Assembly: GCF_000835165.1 (NCBI RefSeq)
Contig: NZ_CP007790.1
Span: forward strand, 1,426,001 to 1,490,000
DNA length: 64,000 bases
Source: Corynebacterium marinum DSM 44953
Lineage (GTDB): Bacteria; Actinomycetota; Actinomycetes; Mycobacteriales; Mycobacteriaceae
Direction of reading: 5' to 3'
Part shown: positions 38,628 through 45,145 of the stretch, piece by piece
Numbering within the stretch: position 1 is the stretch's first letter
How the letters are laid out: every line of letters begins with the position of its first letter
The notes under the pieces: generated by a model
The model's input: the letters and a program-made list of their open reading frames with translations, nothing else
Databases searched by the model: none
Told to the model about the DNA's origin: nothing
Position numbers and translations under genes: made by a program

Positions 38628-38732
38628 TTAGAAGCGATCGAATTCCAATTCCAGCCGGAACTTCTTGAAATCGAGAAATGAGTTCCAAGCGAGAAGCGCC
38701 GCGACGATGGCCAGGGCCAGGATGGAAATCAT
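38628..38732 (-). CDS. 34-residue single-pass membrane peptide
   Basis: MISILALAIVAALLAWNSFL... has one N-terminal helix and a charged tail (DFKKFRLELEFDRF). AAGGT lies just upstream, and the ATG overlaps the TGA of the preceding reading frame (TGATG), indicating coupled translation. It is the last small gene before the replication protein leader. The function is unknown. Phage and plasmid elements often carry such peptides, for example as holin-like or regulatory peptides, but nothing here decides. Confidence 0.6.
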   Translation of the reverse strand: MISILALAIVAALLAWNSFLDFKKFRLELEFDRF

Positions 38733-38953
38733 CAGTACCTTATTCCCGTGTTCTCGTTGAGGTCGCGCAGTGCGTCCGCAATTCGTGCCGTCGCGGTGAC
38801 CTCGATAATGCGCAGGGCCCCAGCATCCGCTTTGTTGGCCTCCAGGAGCTAGCGGGAGAGGCCGGACCCTTTGGAGAACTTCCCGGTCTTGTCCCGGTCT
38901 TTGTCCCTGTCGTCCTCTCGGAGGTAACGGCCCAGCCCTTCGGGTGTCCTCAC
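38732..38953 (-). pseudogene. small gene interrupted by an in-frame amber codon
   Basis: One reading frame of 74 codons, starting at GTG 38953 (overlapping the TGA of the gene before it) and ending at TGA 38732, contains a single TAG at 38849-38851. The first part encodes 34 residues (VRTPEGLGRYLREDDRDKD...) and the second 39 residues (LLEANKADAGALRIIEV...), which have no start codon or ribosome-binding site of their own. Either a nonsense mutation has split a 73-residue protein or the codon is read through. Confidence 0.65.
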
Positions 38954-39726
38954 TGGTCGATCTCCAAACTTCGCGGGGCGGTGAAGGTCACCCGGTGCGG
39001 GTCTGCTCCCACCTTGGCCTCGGTGGAGACGGTCCAGCCGTTCGCTCGGACTCGACCGGCGACCGCTCGCGCTTCCCTCAGAGCGCCGGTAGAACACCCG
39101 CCAGAGACATCGAACACCAGGGAACGGCCTTCCTCGCGGCCTTCTCCCGTCCAGAAGGTGTTACGGCTCCCGCTGGCCTGACCCAGGGCCTCAGCCAAGC
39201 TCCGGGGCGTGGCCTTCTCCAACGGGGCGGTAGCGGTGAACGCCTCCACCCCTCGTGGTCCGGTCACTTCACCGACATCCCAGCCCGCAGCTCGGAGGCG
39301 GGAGAGATCCTCGATCACCGGCTTATTGAAGTACGGGTTACGGCTGGCTTCAAACCGGATTGTGCGTCCGTCGTTGGTCACGGTGGCTGTATCCCAGTTC
39401 GCACGCGGGGCGACAAGAAGAAATTCCGCTCGCTCAATCACGGACGCACCCGCCTTGAGAGGCTCCCTCTTCGGTGCCGGGGGCGTGATCCGCCACGCGG
39501 GGGCCATGTACTCGGTATGCCACCCTCGATCCCGCAGACGGCGGCGGTTGTCGTTGAAGACCTCGCGGTCGGTAAAGGTCTCAGCCTTCGTCGGGTCGAT
39601 GAGAATAGCACCGTCCTGCTCGGTGGCGGTCTCCCACACCTTCGCCGGTCTGATGCTCTGTGCCTTAGCCTGGATCCGCCGATGGTCTTTCGGTGATCGG
39701 TTGATTTCGGCTGCGGGCACCACCAA
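38950..39726 (-). pseudogene. C-terminal part of an element gene split by the IS
   Basis: The frame encodes about 258 residues (LVVPAAEINRSPKDHRRIQA...RSLEIDQ). It appears to contain two or three repeated alpha/beta units, each with a W-aromatic end (RDRGWHTEYM, RAAGWDVGEV, RANGWTVSTE). No family is recognised. Its 5' end is on the far side of the insertion sequence: the beginning at 41382 (VSNLIETAKPGSTDVIL) joins in frame at the shared TTG codon to give DVIL-VVPAAE. The TGA overlaps the next small gene. It is presumably inactive, unless the fragment is translated from TTG/GTG at 39726. Confidence 0.7.
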
Positions 39727-41338
39727 GATTTTCGGGCAGGAATGATCCCCAGATCACGTCGTCGTCTGGTTGTTCCACGAATTGGTAGGTCGGCTCGGGC
39801 CGGAGGGTTTCGGCTCAGGTGGTCAGGAAGAAACAACAGCCGGTGGCGAGTGACCGTGCTCGAACAGCTTCCGCCACTGCGGCTCCCATTTCCAGCCCTG
39901 CGGTAGGTGCAGGACCAACCGTCGTGCCCTACGAGCAATGCGGGCCGCCACCATGACGATCCGACGCCGGATCGTCGCAGTCGTAGCCCTGGCCAGTGCC
40001 CCGGCCGCGATGGTCCCGGCAGCCCTGGTGAGGTTGAAGGCCATGACCGCCACCACCAACCACGCCGCGTTCGCGGTGAACACACCTGAAGGCATATGCG
40101 CCAGCGCACTGTTCTTCAGATCGGCGTTGACCTGCTCGATGACCGCATGCTGCCGGTGGGTCTTGTCCGCGGCCACGGTACCCAGCAGGTCTGGGTCGGC
40201 GGTGGTGAATACCGCGTGGAAGCGGTGCAGATCAAACAGGCCCGGCTGATCGATATTCTTCTTGTTCAACTCCGGGATCCGGCGCACCACCAGCCGACCG
40301 GGAACCTGATCAGCTGCCTTCTTCGACGCAAACGCGATGAAGGGGACTTCCGCGACTTCCGCTGAGGAGATCCAGGTCTGGGTGTCCTCATCAAAGAGCG
40401 CGTCGGTGTACTCAATTGTTTCCCAGGACGTGTCCGGGATCGTGGCAATCGCGTTCTGGATGTTGGGCGTCATCCGCGCGGTGATGGACACATCCGCACC
40501 GGCGGTGAGTGCTGCGTGGATGCTGGGCCGGCCGTAGAAAGCGGAGTCCGCGCGTACGAGGATTTTCTGCTGGGCCATGGCGGGTAGGCGTCGGGTGGTG
40601 GTGATGGCATCGGCAATCAACCGGCCTGCCCCACGCGCCGAACCACAGGACCCTCGGCGCAGGCGCTGGGCTACGACCACCGGGGCAGACTCTGTCGTGG
40701 TGACCGTCGCCAGCAGAGCATTGAGCCCACGGACACCGGAGTAGCCGAAGCCGGCGCCTTGTTTCTGGTGGCCGTGGACTTCGATGATGGTGTCGTCGAC
40801 ATCGACGAAGACATACCCGCTGGTGGCAGCTGGGGGTGCGGGTACCAGGCCCGGTGACTGGTCAGCCAGGTTGATCAGGAAGCGGGAGGCCACGGCATCC
40901 AACTGGCGCACGTGCCCGAAGGTGAAGGCCCGGAGGAAGGATCCCAGGGTCGACGGCGCGTAGATCCGGGTAAAGAGTCGGTTCATGCCGCCGTGGCGCA
41001 ACAGGTCCATGTCGTCAATCGAGTCGGCACCGGCGACCATGCCTGCGACCAGTGAGGAGATCTTCGCCCCGGCGTTGGCACCCTTGTCGCCTGCGATACT
41101 CATCCTGTGCTGTGCCAGGGTCGACAGGCCAGCAGTGTCGGCCAGGCGCATGGCTGGGACCAAGCCGGCGGCCGACACGAGGTTGGGGTCATCGAATGAA
41201 ATAGAGAGTGCCGCGGGAGTGTGAGATAGTTGCACCTGAGAGATGCCCTCCTGGATGGGGAATATAGACCTTCGACAAGTCGTATTATCCCAGTTCAGAA
41301 GGGTATTTCTCTTTTTCCCACGCCGCTACCCCAAAATC
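39727..41338 (-). mobile_element. IS1380-family insertion sequence
   Basis: About 1.61 kb, the normal size for the family, with a single transposase gene. Imperfect terminal inverted repeats GATTTT-C/G-GGG-C/T-AG can be aligned at 39727-39739 and 41326-41338. No clear target duplication is seen. Frame reconstruction of the interrupted gene suggests a 3-4-bp TTG overlap and ends a few bases inside these coordinates, so the boundaries are good to about 8 bp. It lies inside an element gene and so arrived after the element formed. Confidence 0.75.
39823..41235 (-). CDS. IS1380-family transposase
   Basis: A 470-residue DDE transposase. Catalytic aspartates are seen in YVFVDVDDTIIEVHG and LVRADSAFYGRPS, and the late glutamate region in HRQHAVIEQVNADLKN. 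GYSGVRGLNALLATV is typical of the family. Full length with no frameshift, so the element could still be active. The gene begins about 100 bp inside the right end. Confidence 0.92.
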   Translation of the reverse strand: MQLSHTPAALSISFDDPNLVSAAGLVPAMRLADTAGLSTLAQHRMSIAGDKGANAGAKISSLVAGMVAGADSIDDMDLLRHGGMNRLFTRIYAPSTLGSFLRAFTFGHVRQLDAVASRFLINLADQSPGLVPAPPAATSGYVFVDVDDTIIEVHGHQKQGAGFGYSGVRGLNALLATVTTTESAPVVVAQRLRRGSCGSARGAGRLIADAITTTRRLPAMAQQKILVRADSAFYGRPSIHAALTAGADVSITARMTPNIQNAIATIPDTSWETIEYTDALFDEDTQTWISSAEVAEVPFIAFASKKAADQVPGRLVVRRIPELNKKNIDQPGLFDLHRFHAVFTTADPDLLGTVAADKTHRQHAVIEQVNADLKNSALAHMPSGVFTANAAWLVVAVMAFNLTRAAGTIAAGALARATTATIRRRIVMVAARIARRARRLVLHLPQGWKWEPQWRKLFEHGHSPPAVVSS

Positions 41339-41382
41339 ACATCGGTGGATCCAGGCTTAGCGGTTTCGATAAGGTTGCTCAC
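41326..41382 (-). pseudogene. N-terminal stub of the IS-interrupted gene
   Basis: GTG at 41382, with GGAGG nine bases upstream, overlaps the stop of the AlpA-like gene (GTGA). It encodes VSNLIETAKPGSTDVILG and then hits TAG inside the insertion sequence. The continuation is at 39726 leftward. Confidence 0.65.
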
Positions 41383-41552
41383 TGGTGTTCCTCCTCGTTG
41401 AGCCATGCTTCTACGTCCTCGATGCGGTATCTGACCAGCTTGGAGTTCAGCTTGATCCACTTCGGACCGCCTCCGTCCGGAGTTCTTCTCCACTTCGCAA
41501 CCGTGGCGGGTGCCACGCCTAGCAGCGTCGCGAGTTCGCGGGTTGTGTACAT
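41379..41552 (-). CDS. AlpA-like small HTH DNA-binding protein (57 residues)
   Basis: MYTTRELATLLGVAPATVAKW... has the winged helix-turn-helix pattern of the excisionase/AlpA (HTH_17) group: TRELATLLGVAPATVAKWRR forms the helix-turn-helix, and the VRYRIEDVEAWL end is the typical wing plus last helix. AlpA-type proteins act as excisionases or activators in prophages and satellites. It overlaps the next gene start (GTGA), so the two are coupled. It follows the Xis-like gene in the main leftward operon. Confidence 0.8.
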   Translation of the reverse strand: MYTTRELATLLGVAPATVAKWRRTPDGGGPKWIKLNSKLVRYRIEDVEAWLNEEEHQ

Positions 41553-41631
41553 ATCAGTACCCCTTCATTCATTATGTGTGCCTATAACTCTTTTGATACT
41601 ATCATAAGTTCTTGTGGGGCGTTTTGAGTGA

Positions 41632-41844
41632 TTACTTGGTCGCGCTACCCATGGGATAGGTGGCCGCCTCGACTTCGGACAGCTTCAGCCGGATGGCGGC
41701 TCTCGGCCCACGGCCTAGACGGCGTGCCGGGATCTCGGCGCGGGCGACCATTCTTCGCAACGTCTTTTCACTGACAGAGAAGTGCTCAGCCGCCACGGAG
41801 AGGGACACGTACGGTTCAGGGGAAATAGAAAAAGCCTCAGACAA
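41632..41844 (-). CDS. excisionase-like HTH protein (70 residues)
   Basis: MSEAFSISPEPYVSLSVAAEHF... contains an excisionase-type helix-turn-helix (SVAAEHFSVSEKTLRRMVAR) and the wing sequence RAEIPARRLGRGPRAAIRLKLSEVEA. The start is TTG at 41844 with AGGAG eight bases upstream, but both lie inside a strong hairpin. GTG twelve codons later is an alternative. As the first gene after the main promoter of the element it is a candidate recombination directionality factor. Confidence 0.75.
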   Translation of the reverse strand: MSEAFSISPEPYVSLSVAAEHFSVSEKTLRRMVARAEIPARRLGRGPRAAIRLKLSEVEAATYPMGSATK

Positions 41845-41879
41845 GATAGTCGTCTCCTAAAGACGACCGTGTCTGAGGC
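41829..41879 (-). terminator. attenuator-like terminator across the Xis-like start codon
   Basis: In the reverse-strand RNA, a perfect 10-bp stem (41870-41879 with 41834-41843) encloses a 7-bp inner stem (41861-41867 with 41849-41855) and is followed by five T (41829-41833), the form of an intrinsic terminator. The ribosome-binding site AGGAG lies at the inner stem-loop and the TTG start at the foot of the outer stem, so the structure can block both elongation and initiation. It ends about 90 nt from the promoter. Confidence 0.65.
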
Positions 41880-41925
41880 GGTCTAGTTCGGCATAACAAT
41901 GCGACCAGATGAGTTAGTGAGGGCT

Positions 41926-41955
41926 ATTATAGACCAAGGTGTCTAGTTCTGTCAA
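41926..41955 (-). promoter_or_regulatory. main leftward promoter with TAGAC-N6-GTCTA operator (copy 2)
   Basis: On the reverse strand a perfect TTGACA (41955-41950) and a perfect TATAAT (41931-41926) are 18 bp apart, the strongest promoter seen in the window. The palindrome TAGAC-caaggt-GTCTA (41930-41945) lies between and on the -10. The TGA inside TTGACA is also the stop codon of the preceding gene. Confidence 0.8.
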
Positions 41956-42233
41956 GACGGGGGCGCGATCGTCCGCACGTCTTCCTGCCTGAGAGTAACC
42001 CGGCCTTGAGGGCGATCATTGACCGGGAGTAAGCCCTTGAGGTGCCTACAGGCTACGTACAGAGGTTCATCGTAGGGGTCTGTGGTGGCGCTCCATTCTC
42101 CCTCGATCCGGTGCGAGAACACGACACCCCACCCTGGCACCTTGGAGACGTAACCGAGTAGGCACCCGCGCCAGCACCGGTAGGTTGTAAAGGCCGTGCC
42201 CTTGATAACGTCGAAATCTACTGAGTCCGTCAC
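41952..42233 (-). CDS. hypothetical 93-residue element protein
   Basis: MTDSVDFDVIKGTAFTTYRC... is a small soluble protein with three cysteines and two Trp-rich strands (YRCWRGCLLGYV, VPGWGVVFSHRIEGEWS). No family is recognised. It overlaps the integrase stop by 4 bp (ATGA), so it is coupled to int. Its own stop lies in the -35 box of the main promoter. Confidence 0.65.
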   Translation of the reverse strand: MTDSVDFDVIKGTAFTTYRCWRGCLLGYVSKVPGWGVVFSHRIEGEWSATTDPYDEPLYVACRHLKGLLPVNDRPQGRVTLRQEDVRTIAPPS

Positions 42234-43435
42234 AGCCTGACTCCCCTTCCTAGTTGCTCCATGACCTCGTCGGTGCGTCCGGCACGGACCTGTGCGTAGA
42301 CCTCCAGCACGGTTGTCAGATCCTTGTCTCCGATGATCTCCCCTACCACCTGAGGCTCTACGCCTTGCTCCAGAAGTGCTGTGGTGATGTAGCGCCGTCC
42401 GGCGTGAGCGTGCACCCGCTTCTCCACCCCGGCACGCTCACGCATGCCGTTGAGGACAGAGCGGTACGACGTGTCCATAACCGGCTTACCCGTCCTCGTG
42501 GTCGTCGCCAGATCCTCAGGTTTCGGTCCGGTGAAGGCCTTCAGGTGCTCGCACACGTCCGCATGGAAGGCACGGAACACAGGGACCGTCCGCACACCCG
42601 CGCCGGTCTTCGGGGACCCCATAGAGACCATCTCGCCGTCGATCCTCTGAACGTTGTCCTCAACGCGGACGGAGATCCTCAGATCCACCGGGCCCATTCC
42701 TCCACCAGCGGGTGCCACGCGCTCCACGATGACGTTCTTCCGCTTCAACGCCAGCGCCTCACCTAACCGGAGACCATGAAACAACGTCAGGGCGGTGATG
42801 AGTCGGTAGCGGTCCGGAGACTCCCGGTACAGCGCGGTCAGCTCCTCGATGTCTAGAAGGTCTCGCTGAAGAATCGGTTTCGGTTTCCGCCTCGCGGCCT
42901 TGATGACAATCGGGTTAGCCGGTATCCGCTCCTCGTCGACGAGATAAGCGAAAGCGGAACGCATGTGCTGATAGGCCTTGCTGTTCATCTCTCCACTGTC
43001 AGGCCAATGTTCCTCGACGGAGGTCCACCACAACCGGGCCTGAGTGGCCGTCACGTCCGCTACGGGGAGAGAAGCGAACTCTCGTATCGACTTGGGGAGT
43101 TCGTCGCCTGTAACGCGCCTCTCGATCCGTTCCCGGTACTTCGCCATCGTGGACGGCTTGAGGCCTTCACGTTCTTTCCTATCCAGCCAGTCCGCCAGCC
43201 AGACCTTCACCGTGAGCGAGTCTCGCTCCTCTTCGGCCTTCGCTTCCGCCAGGCGTTGAGCTGGAGAGGTCCACGCTCCGAGGTAGATCAACCGTTGCTC
43301 CCCCTCCAGCCAGCCGTAGGCCTCTCCCTTGAGGTGGAAGGTTGCCGGGGCCTTATGGGCAAGACCGTCCGGGCCTGTATATCGGGCCTGAAACTTCCCG
43401 GACGGTAGCGTTCTCACGTTTCCGAACTTCGCCAT
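42230..43435 (-). CDS. int: tyrosine-type site-specific integrase
   Basis: A 401-residue phage-type integrase. N-terminal arm-binding domain (RTLPSGKFQARYTGPDG), SAM-like core-binding domain, then the catalytic domain: Arg223 in HGLRLGEAL, Lys276 in SPKTGAGVRTVP, His344 and Arg347 in HAHAGRRY, and the nucleophile Tyr380 in LEVYAQV. At the position usually occupied by His/Trp after a glycine there is Asp370. ATG at 43435 follows GGAAGG. It sits at the tRNA end of the element, as expected for tRNA-targeting integrases. Confidence 0.95.
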   Translation of the reverse strand: MAKFGNVRTLPSGKFQARYTGPDGLAHKAPATFHLKGEAYGWLEGEQRLIYLGAWTSPAQRLAEAKAEEERDSLTVKVWLADWLDRKEREGLKPSTMAKYRERIERRVTGDELPKSIREFASLPVADVTATQARLWWTSVEEHWPDSGEMNSKAYQHMRSAFAYLVDEERIPANPIVIKAARRKPKPILQRDLLDIEELTALYRESPDRYRLITALTLFHGLRLGEALALKRKNVIVERVAPAGGGMGPVDLRISVRVEDNVQRIDGEMVSMGSPKTGAGVRTVPVFRAFHADVCEHLKAFTGPKPEDLATTTRTGKPVMDTSYRSVLNGMRERAGVEKRVHAHAGRRYITTALLEQGVEPQVVGEIIGDKDLTTVLEVYAQVRAGRTDEVMEQLGRGVRL

Positions 43436-43437
43436 GT

Positions 43438-43468
43438 CGTGCCTTCCGTGCCAGCATTCGTGCCATTT
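43438..43468. repeat. probable integrase arm sites, right arm
   Basis: Three cgtgcc copies at 43438, 43447 and 43459, the last inside ttcgtgccattt (43457-43468), which matches ttcgtgccactt on the left arm (32401-32412). They cover the int start region, so integrase binding could also autoregulate int. Confidence 0.5.
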
Positions 43469-43541
43469 TGATGGCATAAATTGGGGTCTCGTGTCCTTTT
43501 GTGTCCAACCTTGATTTTATGGAAACGGCTCTTGACATGCG

Positions 43542-43575
43542 AAAAGGCCGCTCATCGGGGGTGATGAACGGCCTT
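43542..43575 (-). terminator. element-borne terminator for the tRNA-Val transcript
   Basis: The stem aaggccgctcatc (43544-43556) with gatgaacggcctt (43563-43575), one mismatch, is followed on the reverse strand by TTTT. It lies 5 bp past the tRNA and just inside the element, replacing the native terminator left at 32269-32312. Confidence 0.75.
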
Positions 43576-43577
43576 AA

Positions 43578-43600
43578 TGTGGTCCTAGCTGGGTTCGAAC
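43578..43600. other. attR: right junction in the tRNA-Val 3' end
   Basis: tgtggtcctagctggg (43578-43593) is identical to attL. The tRNA keeps its full sequence, so integration regenerates the gene. Confidence 0.88.
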
Positions 43601-43651
43601 CAGCGACCTTTCCGGTGTGAACGGAACGCTCTTCCACTGAGCCATAGGACC
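43580..43651 (-). tRNA. tRNA-Val (CAC)
   Basis: Cloverleaf on the reverse strand: acceptor ggtccta/taggacc, anticodon stem ttccg/cggaa with loop ttCACac, T arm gctgg-ttcgaac-ccagc, discriminator A. CCA is not encoded. It hosts the element in its 3' end. Confidence 0.95.
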
Positions 43652-43823
43652 TTGTGTGCGCTTAAGAACTTTACACACAGGTGCGCGGATGGGCCTAATC
43701 CGCAGTTCAGCGCGCAGATCGCCCGGAAACGGCCCCCGCGGAGGGGGCAGAATGACAGCGGCGTAATTCCGGGGCGGCGCCTGCCCGCGCCCCTTCCGCC
43801 GATTCTCGCCCCCACCTGGCGAT

Positions 43824-43851
43824 TTGTCATCCGGCGACCGTTGAGGATAAT
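43824..43851 (+). promoter_or_regulatory. probable promoter of the tRNA cluster
   Basis: TTGTCA (43824-43829) and GATAAT (43846-43851), 16 bp apart, about 50 bp before the first tRNA-Gly. Confidence 0.5.
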
Positions 43852-43900
43852 GTTTTGACACGCACCACAGCGACGGCGGCAAGCCGGTAGCCGTGTGCAT

Positions 43901-43973
43901 GCGGATGTAGCGCAGTTGGTAGCGCATCACCTTGCCAAGGTGAGGGTCGCGAGTTCGAGTCTCGTCATCCGCT
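43901..43973 (+). tRNA. tRNA-Gly (GCC), copy 1
   Basis: Acceptor gcggatg/catccgc, anticodon arm cacct-tGCCaag-gtg type loop with anticodon GCC, discriminator T. It is identical to the copies at 44106 and 44399. Confidence 0.96.
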
Positions 43974-44009
43974 CTCATTTCACCGGGCCAATCGGTAAGA
44001 AATGAACCC

Positions 44010-44081
44010 GCGCGTTTAGCTCAGCGGGAGAGCGCTTCCCTGACACGGAAGAGGTCACTGGTTCAATCCCAGTATCGCGCA
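44010..44081 (+). tRNA. tRNA-Val (GAC), copy 1
   Basis: Acceptor gcgcgtt/atcgcgc with one mismatch, anticodon loop ctGACac, T arm intact, discriminator A. It is identical to the copy at 44303. Confidence 0.96.
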
Positions 44082-44105
44082 CTGAGGGTCAATCCCTCTG
44101 TTATT

Positions 44106-44178
44106 GCGGATGTAGCGCAGTTGGTAGCGCATCACCTTGCCAAGGTGAGGGTCGCGAGTTCGAGTCTCGTCATCCGCT
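44106..44178 (+). tRNA. tRNA-Gly (GCC), copy 2
   Basis: Same 73-nt sequence as 43901-43973. Confidence 0.96.
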
Positions 44179-44221
44179 CTGGTACCTTGATGTTTAAGGT
44201 TCCTTGAGGCGGTAACGCCAC

Positions 44222-44292
44222 GGTGGAATGGCCGAGTGGTGAGGCAACGGTCTGCAAAACCGTGCACACGGGTTCGATTCCCGTTTCCACCT
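44222..44292 (+). tRNA. tRNA-Cys (GCA)
   Basis: Acceptor ggtggaa/ttccacc, anticodon loop tctGCAaa reading Cys codons, T arm cgggttcgattcccg, discriminator T. Confidence 0.95.
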
Positions 44293-44302
44293 CGCAGTTC
44301 AA

Positions 44303-44374
44303 GCGCGTTTAGCTCAGCGGGAGAGCGCTTCCCTGACACGGAAGAGGTCACTGGTTCAATCCCAGTATCGCGCA
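44303..44374 (+). tRNA. tRNA-Val (GAC), copy 2
   Basis: Same 72-nt sequence as 44010-44081. Confidence 0.96.
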
Positions 44375-44398
44375 CTAAGGTTCTCTGAGAACCTGTTA

Positions 44399-44471
44399 GC
44401 GGATGTAGCGCAGTTGGTAGCGCATCACCTTGCCAAGGTGAGGGTCGCGAGTTCGAGTCTCGTCATCCGCT
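44399..44471 (+). tRNA. tRNA-Gly (GCC), copy 3
   Basis: Same 73-nt sequence as the other two Gly copies, followed by a strong terminator. Confidence 0.96.
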
Positions 44472-44479
44472 CCACTTCA

Positions 44480-44508
44480 CGGGGCCGGTCTTGTACCGGC
44501 CCCGTTTT
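44480..44508 (+). terminator. intrinsic terminator of the tRNA cluster
   Basis: The perfect 10-bp stem cggggccggt (44480-44489) and accggccccg (44495-44504) is followed by TTTT. Confidence 0.9.
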
Positions 44509-44523
44509 CGTTATGGTTGGACC

Positions 44524-45144
44524 ATGCTGACTGACATCATCGGCCCGACCCTCCCGCCGGGCGAACCGGAACTCCGGGCCGTCGCCATCTCCTCCCTCAC
44601 GGGTTCCCTCACCCTCGACGGCCGGTCGGGCGGTTTGGGAAACGAACTCGACCGCAAGCTGCTCCTCGCTCTGCGGGACTGGGCTGATGTCGTCCTCGTC
44701 GGCGCCCGCACCGTGATCGCGGAGAACTACGCCGGTACCCGCGCCTCGCGCCTGGCGATCGTCTCCCGCAGCCTGCAGTTCCGCGGCCACGACCCGGGCG
44801 ACGCCCTCATCCTCACACCGCGCAGTTCGCTCGCCGACGCCCCCGCGCACCTCTCCCCCGCCCAGCTCGTCCCCGCCGACAGCCCGCAGGAGATGGTCCG
44901 GGCCCTCCACGACCGCGGGCTCACCCGTATCGTCTGCGAGGGCGGGCCCGGCGTGTTCACCATGATGTTCGGCGCCGACCTCGTCGATGTCCTGCACCTG
45001 ACGGTCGCGCCGCTGATCTCCGCGCCCGTCGACAAGCATCTGGTCGACGACGCCAACCGGTGGCTGACCCTGGAGCACCACTCCGCCACCGACGACGGCA
45101 CGCTGTTCCTCCGCTACCGCCGGGAGGAAACAGAGCTGAGGTAG
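44524..45144 (+). CDS. RibD C-terminal/dihydrofolate reductase-like reductase
   Basis: A 206-residue protein of the RibD_C fold, which binds NADPH and reduces ribosylamino-pyrimidines or, in the mycobacterial homologue beside aftC, dihydrofolate. It has the N-terminal strand SLTGSLTLDGRSG, the VLVGARTVIAENY motif and the nucleotide-binding EGGPGVFTMMF. The deaminase domain of full RibD is absent. It starts 16 bp after the tRNA terminator and ends one base before the aftC start. The gene order ribD-like, aftC, msrB is shared with mycobacteria. Confidence 0.85.
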   Translation: MLTDIIGPTLPPGEPELRAVAISSLTGSLTLDGRSGGLGNELDRKLLLALRDWADVVLVGARTVIAENYAGTRASRLAIVSRSLQFRGHDPGDALILTPRSSLADAPAHLSPAQLVPADSPQEMVRALHDRGLTRIVCEGGPGVFTMMFGADLVDVLHLTVAPLISAPVDKHLVDDANRWLTLEHHSATDDGTLFLRYRREETELR

Positions 45145-45145
45145 G

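Noticed and set aside
39811..39820. ctcaggtg near the transposase stop, matched inverted near the gene start, as possible IS ends
   Set aside because: It lies within a few bases of the coding region on both sides and would leave no room for promoter or ends; the GATTTT-type ends give the expected 1.6-kb size and flank the gene interruption.
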